Source: Pithys albifrons albifrons (Eukaryota; Chordata; Aves; Passeriformes; Thamnophilidae). From it: DNA of 64,000 nucleotides. How positions within the stretch are numbered: the first letter of the stretch is position 1; each line of letters opens with the position of its first letter. This document shows, in pieces, positions 33,724 to 45,535 of the stretch. The position numbers were made by a program, and so were the translations under genes. A model generated the notes under the pieces. The model made no database searches and had not been told where the DNA came from. It saw only the letters and a program-made list of their open reading frames with translations. The stretch spans positions 14,428,200-14,492,199 of the forward strand of contig NC_092474.1 of the NCBI RefSeq assembly GCF_047495875.1, read 5' to 3'.

Positions 33724-34319
33724 GGAGAAGCTTCCTCCCCATCACCCAGGTACTTATTATCATCAAATCCTCAGCACCAATTCTGAGCTGGAGCTGCTCT
33801 TTGCTGCAATTTCATGGTGCTGAGGCAGAGCTGCAGGAGGAGGTGGGTGCAGTTTCTCGCATGAGAAGCTGTTCATTGGAGGCACTGCACTTAAGCATTA
33901 AGAGATGATGTTTCTTTTCCATGCAGCTCTGAAAATCAATATGTTCCCCTACAGTTCCTCCAATTCTATCACTAACTCTCCGTTAAACAGCCTCTGAGCA
34001 TTGCTGAGCTTCACCAGCCCAGAACTGCCTCCTGTGCCTTCATTTCCTCCTGCTGAGGCTTCCACTGAGGCTCTGAATTGTTTTGGACATCTGCTGTTAC
34101 AAGGGAACTCTTCAGCCTGGCCTATCATCCCTCCAGGGGCTGAGTTCCCAAAGATAACACCAGTGCAGCATTTGGCTGGTGCTCAAAAGATCTGAAGGTA
34201 TTTTCTTTTTGGTGCCCAGAAATGCCAATGTCAAACTCCAGCCCGTGGACTTCTGTTCATGCTGCAGCTGAGAAGACAAAAATACAACTAAGAGGACAGT
34301 AACAGCTTTAATCTGAAAT
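32676..34319. other. Unique spacer with an (AT)n microsatellite
   Basis: No gene recognised. A perfect (AT)n run lies at 33692-33718. The region 33200-33620 is strongly AT-rich. Confidence 0.5.
33692..33718. repeat. (AT)n microsatellite, about 13 units
   Basis: Uninterrupted alternating AT following 'tttgaag'. Confidence 0.95.
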
Positions 34320-34565
34320 AGGGTAGGTTTAGATTAGATTTTGGGAAGAAGTTCTTGTCTGTGAGGGTGGGCAGGCCCTGGCACAGGTTGGGCAGAGAAG
34401 CTGTGGCTGCCCCATCCCTGGAAGTGTCCAAGGCCAGGCTGGACAGGGCTTGGAGCAGCCTGGGCTGGTGGGAGGTGTCCCTGCCCATGGCAGGGGGTGG
34501 AATGAGATGAGCTTTAAGGTCCTTTCCCACAAACCACTCAATGATTCCATCACTCCATCATTCCA
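34320..34565 (+). mobile_element. CR1 LINE, 3' fragment
   Basis: 'gggtaggtttagattagatt', 'agaagttcttgtctgtgagg', 'cccatccctggaagtgtcca', 'ggtgtccctgcccatggcag' and an 'aatgattccatcactccatc' tail. Confidence 0.94.
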
Positions 34566-35839
34566 TGACATAGATCCACCTGGTGACTTACCCTGCTGGA
34601 TGTGGTGGACAGCACCATATGGAATAAACATCCATAATAAGCAAATATTTCATGCTGTGCTTCAAAGCTACAGCTTTCCTGTCCATAGGGCTTAGTGGCT
34701 GATTTAATTTGCCAGCAGGAATAATTTATTTCTCCTAAATACATATTCTATCTCTCATTCTTGTTGACACCTCTCCTGTTCTATCTCCCTTGATAAGTTC
34801 CCAGTCTTTGACACGTCTTAGAGCAATGAGTTCTGCAGTTAATTATCTATTGTGGAAACCAATTACAATAAAACAAACAAAATCCAGTCCTTGCTTCTGC
34901 CCAATCTTCTTCATTAGTCTTCAGTCTAATATGTGTCAATAAAATATAATTCTGTACAAGCCAGAGTCAAGATTCTGAGCACACCCACTTGTCCTGCAGT
35001 TTGCTTAATGTGATGTGCCCAGATTTCATCTCCTTCAAGATAGGGAGGTCTTGTTGCTGTTTCCCAAGCCTCTAATCATTATGTTTGCTGTTCCTGCAGC
35101 CTCTTCTGTTCTTCCCCCAGCCTTTATCAGCTCACTTTCCAGCAGAGTTCAAGATGAGGTCATGCATTGTCATTGTTAAAGTAGGATTTTCCTTTGGTTG
35201 TTGTTTTTTTTTAGGCCATGGCTTCCTGTGCCACTGAAAGAATTGCACAGATCATGGGATACAAGGCTTAAAGGAGCCTCAGGAGATCATTTAATCTCCC
35301 ACTTGAACTGAAGCACAGCCAGGGACCAACCCTTAATAGATGGATTAATAAGCTTCTCCCCTGCAGTTGTGCCTGGATAATTGTCACTGGGCTGCTCCTG
35401 CACTTCTCTCTCTGGATGGGCAGAAGGGTTTTTATTATTATGTTACTCAAATACCTTTTATGCAAAACCAACTGTTCATTTTTTGCCCTTTTACCCTGTA
35501 TAAGATGTACATCAAGCTGCTATTCATCTCCAGCATCTTCATCTTCATGTTGTGGGGGACTGGAATGTCTTTCCTCATGTGCCCTCTTTTCTAGAAGGGA
35601 AAATTTACCAATTACTTACTGATTTCTCCACATGGAACTTCTTTCTTCTGGTTTCCCACCAAGGTGCAAGCAGGAATATTGAAATCCACTGACAGGAAAA
35701 GCCCCAGCACAAAGCTGATGATCTCCCATCCCTTAATGTCTCCTGCTGCTGCAATCCAAGGTCAGGTTTATGTTCTGGCTGCTGTTCATCTGCTCATCAT
35801 CAGGAACTGGAGGGACAGGACAAGGATAATGATCTTAAA
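34566..35839. other. Unique spacer with a possible old CR1 scrap
   Basis: No gene. 35250-35335 ('aaggagcctcaggagatcat', 'gaactgaagcacagccaggg') may be an old CR1-type fragment in minus orientation, but it is too diverged to be sure. Confidence 0.4.
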
Positions 35840-36035
35840 CTGACAGAGAGTAGGGTTAGGTGGTATATTAGGAAGAAATTGTTCCCTGTGAGGGTGGGCA
35901 GGTCCTGGCACAGGTTGGGCAGAGAAGCTGTGGCTGCTCCATCCCTGGGAGTGTCCAAGGTTGGACAGGGCTTGGAGCCACCTGGGCCGGTGGAAGGTGT
36001 CCCTGCCTGTGATTCCATGATTCCAGGATTATCTT
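35840..36035 (+). mobile_element. CR1 LINE, 3' fragment
   Basis: 'gggttaggtggtatattagg', 'gaagctgtggctgctccatc', 'ggagccacctgggccggtgg', then 'ccctgcctgtgattccatga'. The usual 'ggcaggggtgg...cccttcc' stretch is deleted just before the tail. Confidence 0.9.
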
Positions 36036-37624
36036 GTGCAGAGGCATCACATGGAGTTTGTGGCAGACTCTGACTCTGAGCTTGGGCTGTGCTGCTCTAA
36101 CTCTTCCCCATATTGTATTTGTACATCTGATCTCTCCTTCACCCAAATGGATGTGCCTGAAACTTGGCTCCGGCAGTGGAGTTTCTGCTCCCATGTTTCT
36201 GGCAGCCCATTTGTTTCTCCCTGCTGCAGATTGCTTCCCCTACAGACACAGCCTGTGGGGCTGTGCTGTGAACCAGAGCAGGAGCTGAACCACCATCCGT
36301 GTCACACTTTACAAATAAAGAAGAGGTATTTTTATTCGGAGTTGTCTCAGGGAGCTGTTTTGTCATGCAGTCCCACGAAGAGTTGATCATCACACCTAAA
36401 AGGGCAGCAAACTTACACTAAGACAGAAATGAGCAGACTGGAGGCAGGGAGAGGGACAGCAAATTCCCATCCCAGCTTTGATGCAAGAGTCACCTCACCT
36501 GCCCAAGTCCCAGCAGACTGAGCTGTTTGCATTTGACTCTGTTGAATTGGATTGCAATTATTTTGGGTCATGCCTCCAATTCACCAGGATCATGTTTAGG
36601 TCTGATCCCACTCTCCAGAGCCCTTTGAAATCTTCCCAGTGTTTGTGTCTCAGAAGCTCCAGAACAATTCCTGGCTGTTATCTCCCCTCAGAGCTGCCGA
36701 GATAGGCTGTGAGTGAACTCTACAGAAGGCTGAGAAGACACCAGAGGTGACAGCATTAAAAAGACTTGTGCAATTCACATTTTTATCCTGTGAAGTGTTT
36801 GGCACATTTACAAAGCTCACAAGGTGCTAAGGTTACCAGTCATCTACCAGAGCAGACAGGGAACACTTCAGGATGAGCTGTAAGGATTTCCTGCCAAGAG
36901 CAGGAGAGAGGTGGCCCCCCAATGTGACAGAGATGTCCCCAGAAGATGATGGACACAAGGGCTGAGGCAATTCCATCACTGGAGGGCTGCAGGGAATGTG
37001 TCAGGTGTGACTTCCTGCTTTGGGGGAAGATGGACACACAACTCCTCCAGCTCCTTCCCAGGCCTGCTTTTCTAAGAAATAAATTTGCTTAAAAGTAGGG
37101 GAAGAAAATTTGATGGATTATCCAAGTGTTACCTTGGGGATGGGCCAGTTGGAGACCTTTGCCACATAACAGTTTCCTACGGTGATAAACTCCTTGTAAA
37201 GGAGCTTTATGGGGTGAAAATACACATTTCCCGTGTAGCTCAATACAAATTCAGTTGTGGTTTGTGTTTTATTTCTAGTCATCTTTCTGTTTCCAAACGG
37301 GGTAAATACTCCTCTGACCTTCCCCTGACTTTAGTGGTGTTCCTGTGCTCAAAGCCCATCCTGGTGTCACTGCTGCTGCTGGAACAGGAGCCTGGAATGC
37401 TCCAAAGGGCACAGGGATTGCCCTGAGGAAGGGTCAGAGAGCTGCAGGGTGAGGAGGTGGATTTTCATACTCTTGAAGGTCAGGAAAAGGTCTGGATTGA
37501 TAAATACAAGGGTTGGGGAGGAAACAAGCACAAATCTGCTCTTTTTCCAACAAGCAGCAATCAAAGGGTCCTTCTCACCTACCAAGACATTGCTTGAGCT
37601 TCCAGAACATGTTGTGCCAATTTT
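36036..37624. other. Unique spacer, no gene seen
   Basis: No recognised repeat or domain-bearing frame. Confidence 0.45.
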
Positions 37625-37835
37625 CACACAATCCCTGAGGTTTGAAAAGATCTCCAAGATCATCAAGTCCACCCTGTACCTGATCCCCACCTTGTCATCC
37701 AGTCCAGAGCACTTAGTGCCAAATCCAGTCATTCCTTGGCCGCCTCCAGGGGTGGGGACTCCAAACGTCCCTGGGCAGCCCCTTCCAAAGGTTCGTGTCC
37801 ATATTGAATGAGGGGCAAAGATGTTTTGACAGAAA
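37625..37835 (-). mobile_element. CR1 LINE, 3' fragment
   Basis: Reverse CR1: 'gatctccaagatcatcaagt', 'gtcattccttggccgcctcc', 'aggggtggggactccaaacg' and 'ccctgggcagccccttccaa'. Confidence 0.85.
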
Positions 37836-38308
37836 AGTCTTCTGAGCCACATTCTAATTAAAGATCACTTAAGACTTTACATATTTATAGCAACCAACCA
37901 ACATGTTGCACTGGTATCCTTTGGAATGTTTCAGTTTTATCTGGGAAGCAAATCCAGCCTCTTAGCTGAGAGCACACAAAGCTACCACATAGAAAATGAG
38001 CTGTGGAAACTGGCCTTGAGGAAACTGCCTCTTCAGGTGAAGTGAACATGTAGACTGCAATAGAAGGGGGTCTGTGACCCACCTCCTCCCAGCAGGAGCT
38101 GCACTTCAGCTTCTCTGCAAACCCCAGGCCATCAGAAGTACACGGTGACAGAGTCCCTGTCAGAGCCAGACTGTGCTGGGCAGGGCTCCTCCCTGTCAGA
38201 GGGCCCTTCCCTGTGCTTGGAAACCCATTATAGACATTCCATGGATTTCTTGTGTTCTGCACTTGAGTTCTTGATCCTCTGAGGCCTCAGTGTAACATTA
38301 GTGACCTG
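37836..38308. other. Unique spacer
   Basis: No gene or repeat recognised. Ends at the LTR-B6 edge. Confidence 0.45.
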
Positions 38309-38936
38309 TGTGCTGGTTTAAAGGTGAACCAGCAGGGGAAATGAACTCACCACGAGAGAGATTATAAGTCAGAGCTAAAATTTAATAATAATATTACAAT
38401 AAAAACACTGACACAAGAGGGAAATTGCTTTCAACTCACAAAACCCCAGCAGTATAACCCAGTGTCCTGGGGCACAAACCCAAGGGGGTTTGTTTGCCCT
38501 TGTGCTGAGACCCCTGTGGTTCCCCCAAGTCCAGAGCAAAAGGAAATGACAAACCTGTTGGTGCAGGCGAGGGCTGTGGTCTGGGCGAGAGCGGGGATCT
38601 CCTCCTGTCAAGGTCCTGCTGCTGCTCTGGATCCGACGAGAGGTTCCCGAGGTCTTCTTACCCACCACTTATGTACCCTCAGAGAGCACCCAGTCCCTCC
38701 CCCAGGGTGGGGACTCACCCAATGGTTGATTAACTCTGGGAGCCAGAGGGTGTTGAACTGTTGATGGCCCATTGGCAGCTCCGCCCCCCTCAGGCTGGGT
38801 GTGAAGGTGATAATGGCTCCCTGGGCAGCTGCTGCTAATGGCCCATTGACCTTGGGGAATGAATAGAGGGGGGAGAATACACAGCTTTGATCATCCCCAC
38901 ACAGGGTTAGCTGGTCCCTCCTGCTGAACTAGGACA
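38309..38936 (-). mobile_element. Solo LTR, family LTR-B (copy B6)
   Basis: On + from 'tgtgctggtttaaaggtgaa' to 'ctgctgaactaggaca' (628 bp), the same length as B4 and nearly the same sequence. Right flank is CCTGT and left flank reads 'cctg' overlapping the first T, so the TSD is CCTGT if one T was lost at the left junction. Confidence 0.92.
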
Positions 38937-39039
38937 CCTGTTTTGCCTTAAAAGCTCCAAGAGAAAGCTGCTGAGAACCTTCAGCACAGGCCAGAGCCCT
39001 GTGTGAGAGAACCTCAAACTGGGCTGGACCACCAAGGAG

Positions 39040-39245
39040 CAGAATCACAGAATCTCAGAGTATGCTGAACTGGAAAGGACCCACAGGGATCATTGAGTCC
39101 AACTTCTGGCCCTGCACAGGACCATCCCCAAGAGTCCCATCCTGAGCCTCAGAAGATCATACAAACACTCCTGGAGCTCCCTGGAGAGCCTGGTCAGTGC
39201 CCACCACCCTCTGGGGGAAGAGCCCTTCCCTGATATCCAATGTTG
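39040..39245 (-). mobile_element. CR1 LINE, 3' fragment
   Basis: Reverse CR1 starting with the tail 'agaatcacagaatctcagag', then 'actggaaaggacccacaggg', 'ctggccctgcacaggaccat', 'ccaccctctgggggaagagc'. Confidence 0.93.
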
Positions 39246-41079
39246 TCAGGGTAGTTTATCCCCCTGGGATTGTCTCCTGAAGCTCATTTCCCCCTGGCAC
39301 AGTTCCATTCTGCCAGGTGGGACTGTGCCAGAGTCAGGGGCTATCTCACCTCCTGCTTATCCCATCCCCTGGCCCAGTTGTCCTGCCAAAGGGAGGAAAT
39401 GATATTGTTTCAATATGAATTGTTTCTTGTCAAATCCGTGTGGACTCTTCTCTTATTACCTTATTATCCTCCAGGTGCTTCTAAACCACTGCTTGGCTGC
39501 TTATTGCAGGATTTCTGCAGCTCTCAGGTTCCACTGACCTGTCTGTGTGTCCCCACCTTCCTCAATCACTCCTTTTTCATGGCAGATGTTATATTTATTC
39601 CCTCCCAATCTTCTGGGAGGTCACTGTTCCTCTGCTGCTTTCAGAAGTAAAGGGTGAGGATCCAGCACTCTGCAATAAACTCTGATTTTCTTCCTCTCTT
39701 CAAATTAATTGCATCAGTAATTGGTAAAAAGATAACTTTTTTTTATAAGCAAGGGATGCACTGGCTCCTTAAGCTTTCTCCATATCATCTATTATTTACT
39801 CTGTGTGGGATTATCCAAGGATTTATTTCATTTTCCTATTCATATAGGATAATAAATCCAAGGGTTTATTTCATTTTCCATCTTCATTTCATACCTTCTG
39901 CTAATTTATTTTCACATTTAGTTTCCACTCGTGATACATTTTTTTCCCTGTTTCTAAATCCCTGAAAATCACCCAGTGCAATTTTTTTCTATTACAATTA
40001 TTTTTCCCCTGCATTAAGGTCTTTTGCTAATTATTTTCTGTAAGTACCTGGTCTCCTTCATTCCTGTTTTACTTGTCCTCTTTTTCCATGAAATCATATT
40101 CACCAAATCTCCTGAGTGTCATTCCTTGGCGTTTCCAGTCCCCAGTGACTTTAAAGGGTTACACATTATTAATATGTGCTAAAATCTTCTGAGGTGAGAT
40201 CTTAAATCATCCAGAAGAACCTCAACTTTCAGGTCCTCTCAACCCCCCCCATGCTGCAAGTGCTGGCAAGCCAAGGTGCAGGATTGTCCCAAGGACATTC
40301 CAAATGTGCTGGCAAGACTCAAGGGTCATTTTTTTTCTTTGGACCATTTTTGTTTAAAGTTTTTTAATATATTTCCATTTATTCACTGGGTGCAGTGTGA
40401 GCTACACAAAAAGGGCTGGAAATGACCAATTATTACACCTGTTGCAGCCCAACTGTAGAAAGCTTGGAGATCTTGGAAAACCAACTTCCTCTGTTGTTTC
40501 TTTGCAAGTATTTTGTGATCTGCATGAGCAGAACATCAGCAGAACATTCTGTCTGCACAAGGTCCATCCATCTCCTCACAGTGAGAGCCTTCCTGGCTGC
40601 AGGGGAGCTGCTCCTTTGCAGCTCTCTGGTAAATACCCTCAGCAACCTCCTGAGTCACATTTACTACTGAGGTGTCAATAGACTTGTCCTACTCTGCTTG
40701 AGTGGCCTCCTCCTTGGCCTGGATCTTCAGGGGCTCAGTCAGCTTGTGTCATCAGCCCATTTTTGTGGCCACTTGTAGTCACACAAGCAGCAAGACCATT
40801 GATTTCCTAATTCATTATGAAGACAACAAAATCCTTTCTCAAATGGCAGAAGCTTCCTAAGAAATCTTCTCTGGTCTGGTGTTCCCAGAGGCTCTTCCTT
40901 CTGCAAGAGTGGTTTGGGACAGGGTAGAGCAGGTGGATCCTTCCAAAATCATGTTGCAGTGTCTGCTCAGAGAGCTTTGAACTCCTACACACAGGGGGGC
41001 CCTTTCCAGCATCAAGAGCACTTTGCTTGGGGACAACATCCCTGTTCCATCCCTGTCCAACTCCACTTGCCAGAGTGGG
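39246..41079. other. Unique spacer, no gene seen
   Basis: Largely AT-rich. 'ggatttatttcattttcc' occurs near 39820 and again, slightly changed, near 39865. No exon or repeat family recognised. Confidence 0.45.
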
Positions 41080-41462
41080 AGAGAGGATGAGAGGATGCAG
41101 AATGTGAGAGGATGAGAGGATGCGGAGTGTGAGAGGATGCAGAGGATGCAGAGGATGCAGAGGATGTGGAGTGTGAGAGGATGCAGAGGGTGAAAGGATG
41201 AGAGGATGCAGAGTATGCAGAGGATCAGATGATGCAGAGGGTGAGAGGATGAGAGGATGCAGAGGATGCAGAGGATGTGGAGTGTGAGAGGATGCAGAGG
41301 GTGAAAGGATGAGAGGATGCAGAGGATGCAGAGGGTGAGAGGATGCAGAGGGTGAAAGGATGAGAGGATGCAGAGGGTGAGAGGATGAGAGGATGCAGAG
41401 GATGCAGAGAATGCAGAGGATGAGAAGATGCAGAGGGTGAGAGGATGAGAGGATGCAGAGAA
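41080..41462. repeat. Purine-rich minisatellite of 8-9 bp units
   Basis: Irregular array of 'gaggatga', 'gaggatgca' and 'gagggtga' units, with longer blocks repeated (the 'gatgtggagtgtgagaggat' block near 41164 and 41274). About 380 bp. On the minus strand it stays open in all frames and yields Leu/Ser/His/Pro-rich frames of 255-273 codons, which are repeat artefacts. Confidence 0.93.
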
Positions 41463-42056
41463 TCCTGACACTGGAGAAACCACAGGGAAAGCAATGGAAT
41501 TTGGTGACTGGATAGGGAGAAGCAGCAAATTCAGCTCCCCAGAATGAGGATTCCTCTGCTCCTTCCCTACTTTGAGACTCATCAGGCTGAACACTCCTTC
41601 TACAGCCCCAATTTCTGCCCACATCCATGAGGAAGAGCAGTGTGCTCCAAGAGCAGCACTGTAACGTTGTATTTCTGTTTGTTTTCCTGATATCCTGGAC
41701 TTACACCTTGGTCAAATTTTCTGATGGCAGTAAAGGGACCAAAGCAAGGCACAAGCAGTGCTGTTCAGCAGGTTCCAGCCTGTCTCTCTGAGCAGCTTAC
41801 AGTTCCTCACAGATACACCTCGAAAATCAAATCTTCCTCTTGTTTTCATGGGGTGAATTGGTGACAGAAAAGCAGGAAGAAAACACACTGGAAACTTGAA
41901 TGTGAAGGACTTCAGTGGGATCTGCACTCCCTGGGCAAAGACATCTGTGTGAAGCACAGTGAGGGAAGATCTTGGAAGGATTCAGCCAGATAAAACCAGG
42001 CAACTCCCCATGAAAAAGGGGGTTTCATCTCTGGCTGTAACACTTTCCAGTGGGAT
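41463..42056. other. Unique spacer
   Basis: No recognised gene or repeat. Ends in GGGAT, the left TSD of LTR-B7. Confidence 0.45.
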
Positions 42057-42776
42057 AGTGCTGGTTTAAAGGTAAACCTGCAGGAGAAATGAACCAAACA
42101 ACAGAAGAGATTATAAGTCAGAGCTAAAATTTAATAAAAATATTACAATAAATGCAATGGCACAAAGAGAAATTGGGTTTAACCCCCAAGCCCAGCAGTT
42201 TAACCCACCCCCTGGGGCACAAACACAGGGGGGTTTGGTGGCCCCTGTGCTGAGCCCCACGTGGTTCCGTCGAGTCCAAAGGAAAAGGAAGGGACAAACC
42301 TGTTGGTGCAGATGATGACACAGTCTGGGCCAGAGGGGTGGTCTTCTCCTGTCCAGGGGCTGCTCCTCCTCTGGATTTGACCAGTGGTCCCAGAAGTCCC
42401 CAGACCCCAAGATTCTCTGTGCTCAGGTTCAGGTGGGAGCCCCCAGTCCCTCCCCCAGGGCAGGGAGTTCCACACTGGGGGATCTGACTCTGGCACTCAG
42501 GGGGGATTTTGGAATGGTTGCTGGCCCATGAGCAGACATGACCCCTCAGGTGGGTGTGGAGGTGCCAAGGAGTCCCTGCAGGGCAGTTCTCCCAGCTCCT
42601 CTGCCAGGCTTCTTTCCCAGCCAGCTCCCAGCCTGAGGGCTCAGCTGTGCCCTGGGCAGCTGCTGCCAATGGGCCATTGGGAACAGTTGCTGGGCAATGG
42701 CCCAGAGGGTTTAGAATACCCAGCTTTGGTCACACCCACACAGGGACAAACTGGTCCTGGCTGCTGAACTAGGACA
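42057..42776 (-). mobile_element. Solo LTR, family LTR-B (copy B7)
   Basis: On + from 'agtgctggtttaaaggtaaa' (first T mutated to A) to 'ctgctgaactaggaca', 720 bp, flanked by GGGAT at 42052-42056 and 42777-42781, a perfect TSD. Good reference for the long LTR-B form. Contains a 181-codon sense frame (42124-42669) parallel to B1 and B5. Confidence 0.94.
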
Positions 42777-42970
42777 GGGATCTTCATATCCTTAAACACT
42801 GTTGTGATTATTTAACATCAAAAGCAAACCAAACCCCAAATCTGACAGGACTCTGGGGTAAAGGAAGTGTAGGTGTGTGGGAAGTGTATCCTGCCTTTGT
42901 TCGGGGTTGATATGAAAGCAGAAGGTGCAGCATCAGTGTTTAATTAAGGTGACAAAGGGAGAACAGCTCA

Positions 42971-43022
42971 TTGAAATTATTCCCTGAAAAATGGTCATTG
43001 AAATTATTCCCTGAAAAAATAT
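42971..43022. repeat. 27-bp tandem duplication
   Basis: 'cattgaaattattccctgaa' occurs twice, 27 bp apart, with identical sequence over the shared 24 bases. Confidence 0.9.
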
Positions 43023-44263
43023 TTGTAGGTGCAGATTTTGTCATGGGGCTTTGTGAGGTTGGCACACACAGCACTGGCACTGCAGTGCTAAAATCCATGA
43101 GAGCGGATCTGGATTAGCACATCAGCAGGAGCAGGGCAAGGAAAAATGTGGAAAATATTAATTCTGGGTAGAACTGAGGAGTCTGATGGAAACAAAGTGA
43201 GTGTGAAATTCCACAGCAGTACAAAGGCAGCATCTGGCCAGGAGCTGGATTTTATTCCAAAGATACATTTCTATCTCAGTCAGTAATTGGAGGAACTGTT
43301 GCTGGGAGGTGTATTCCATCTCCTGCACAGGCTGCCTGAATGGAGCTATTTCTGTCCAGGCATCTTTCAGTGACCTCTAGGCTCAAACTCTACAACTTCA
43401 GGTCCATATCTAATAATTTTTCTTCCTTATGCACATCTAGAGAGTAAATTATATTCTAGCGTGAAAAATCAGCTTTCCTCTCATCTTTGTCTCTGCAATA
43501 AATAACTGTTAAGTAGCCACTTATAGTAGTAAAAGAGATAAAATATCTACAAAATAGTTTAATACAACAAGCCCTTTTGAAAGGGAAAACAAACGTGAGT
43601 CTTGCTGGTGATGGATTCGGCTTCTGGGAAATGGTGGGATTTGCAATTATTTTCACTTACTACCTGCAGCACTCTCAGACTTCAGCTTTGTGTTTGAATG
43701 GGTTTCCTGGAGACAAGGCCTGACCAGAGGATCCTCCTGCCTCGAGCAGTATCTTCTGCAGATGCAAAAGAGGATAAAAGCTGAGGAAGAACAGGGATGC
43801 TGGAGCAGGATGTTCTGCCTGGAATGAGGCCAAACAATTCCAACAACGCCCTGTGAGCTGAAGGTGTGGCAGAGCTGGGAAAGTGTCCTTGTCTCAATGT
43901 GCTGAGCTGGCACAGCTGCCCTGGGGCCACCTGACTGACAGTCCAGTGCTTTGTACCATGAAAGTCCAGCCTCACTTTCAAACAGCAGGTTCTTCCAACA
44001 TTCCCTTCCTGGGGGGTGTGTGGATATTCCTCCCTCAAGGTCCCCCTGGAGTCTGAGCCAAAGAGGTTTGCCCACGGTCCTTGGTCTGGGAGAGTGACAT
44101 CAATCTCCACTTAATAATTGTTGGGTTTTTTTCCAGCTTTAATAGCCTTGAGATAATTTCTTTGATATCATGCCCTATACTGCACTATACTGGTAGGCTT
44201 AACTTCTGTATTGTGTAGTAACTAATTGTGACAAAGATATTTTTGTCTGATAATTCATCACAA

Positions 44264-44311
44264 TAAATGAATGAATGAATGAATAAAAAAACAGACAAAT
44301 AAATAAATAAA
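44264..44311. repeat. (AATG)n / (AAAT)n microsatellite
   Basis: 'aaatgaatgaatgaatgaat' followed after a short A-rich interruption by 'caaataaataaataaaac'. Confidence 0.93.
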
Positions 44312-45304
44312 ACAGTTGATATTACTATATATGGTTCCCACGTTTACTCCTGCAAGAAAACGTTGCACAAAGGTTCAATCCCTCCTCTGGAATTCCTCAG
44401 CCTTAAACCCTTGCCGGAGTCTGGGGCTGGGATTGGATCCAGCTGCAACTGGATCGTCTCTGAGAAGAGTTTGGAAAGCCAAGGGGTCCTTTCTGCACCT
44501 TGTGACTCAATGGGAGCTTCTCTAACAAACTTTGTTGAAGCTCCCACTCCACCCATGACAGAGACCTCCCCAGGGTGTCCTTGGAGGTTCTGGGGATTTG
44601 CAGCACAGGGACCTTCTGCAAGTGGTGTCCTTGTATCCAGTGAATACTCTGAATGGCTGGTTCATCCCTGACTTTACTTGTTTCTTGAAGATTCCCACTG
44701 AATTTTAGCCTCTGAAGTCTTCAGTGCTGGAGAGGCCATAGTTTATCTTCTGATGGGTGTGAGTCTGGCACCAGCATCCCACCCTGCTGCCCCTTGTTTC
44801 CAGCTTATCCATTTACCCTTTCCACTGTGCTTCCAAATCTGCATTATTTGCCTCTCACAAATTCAATTTTCTAAATGAAGTTATTTATCATGCCCCTTAT
44901 TCCAGGTTTGTGCACACATTTCTCCCCCTGAGCTTTTCCCAACACAGCCCTGTCCAAGGCCATCACAGTGTTCAGGACCCAGTCACACCAGGGATTTACC
45001 CTGTGCTTTCAGTTTGGGTCTCTTTGCCTTTCTTAGAACATTCCAACCCCCATTTCCTTTCTCTCTGAGTTGGTGTTTCTACAGGACCATCTGTTACAAA
45101 ACTCTGAATCTCTTTGGATGCCCTGACTTCAAAACTCTTCCCTGTGCACTAACAGGGAGCTCAAACCCATCATTGTGGGTGTAACTGTGGGGCTCCTTTC
45201 CTTCTGGTGCACAGTTCTCTGTCTACCTGAGCCAAATCCCAGCTCTCATTCTCTCCTGGAGTCAGTGCTGGCAGCCTTAGCTGTGAGGATTTGCAGTCAG
45301 CCTT

Positions 45305-45535
45305 TCCCTCCCTCCCTCCCTCCCTCCCTCCCTCCCTCCCTCCCTCCCTCCCTCCCTCCCTCCCTCCCTCCCTCCTTCCCTCCCTCCCTTTCTTCCTCCT
45401 TTCCTTCCTTCTCTCTCTTCATTTCTCCCTTCCCCTCTTTCTCTATTTCCTTCTTTTTATGACTTCCCTTCCCTTTCCTTTTTTCTCCTTTTTTATTTTT
45501 TTCTTTCTTTATTCTTTCTCTTTCTTTTAATTTGA
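45305..45535. repeat. (CCCT)n microsatellite in a 230-bp polypyrimidine tract
   Basis: About 18 uninterrupted CCCT/TCCC units (45306-45376), then degenerate pyrimidine-rich sequence to about 45535 with very few purines on this strand. Frames through it are repeat artefacts. Confidence 0.95.

Larger units (their letters stand above)
42777..45304. other. Unique spacer with small tandem repeats
   Basis: No gene recognised. Holds a 27-bp tandem duplication at 42971-43022 and an (AATG)n/(AAAT)n patch at 44264-44311. Confidence 0.45.

Noticed and set aside
41080..41462. CRISPR-like array
   Set aside because: Units are 8-9 bp without unique spacers, and the DNA is a bird nuclear genome.
40807..41628. 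273- and 255-codon minus frames rich in His-Pro-Leu-Ser
   Set aside because: Most of both is translation of the purine-rich minisatellite.
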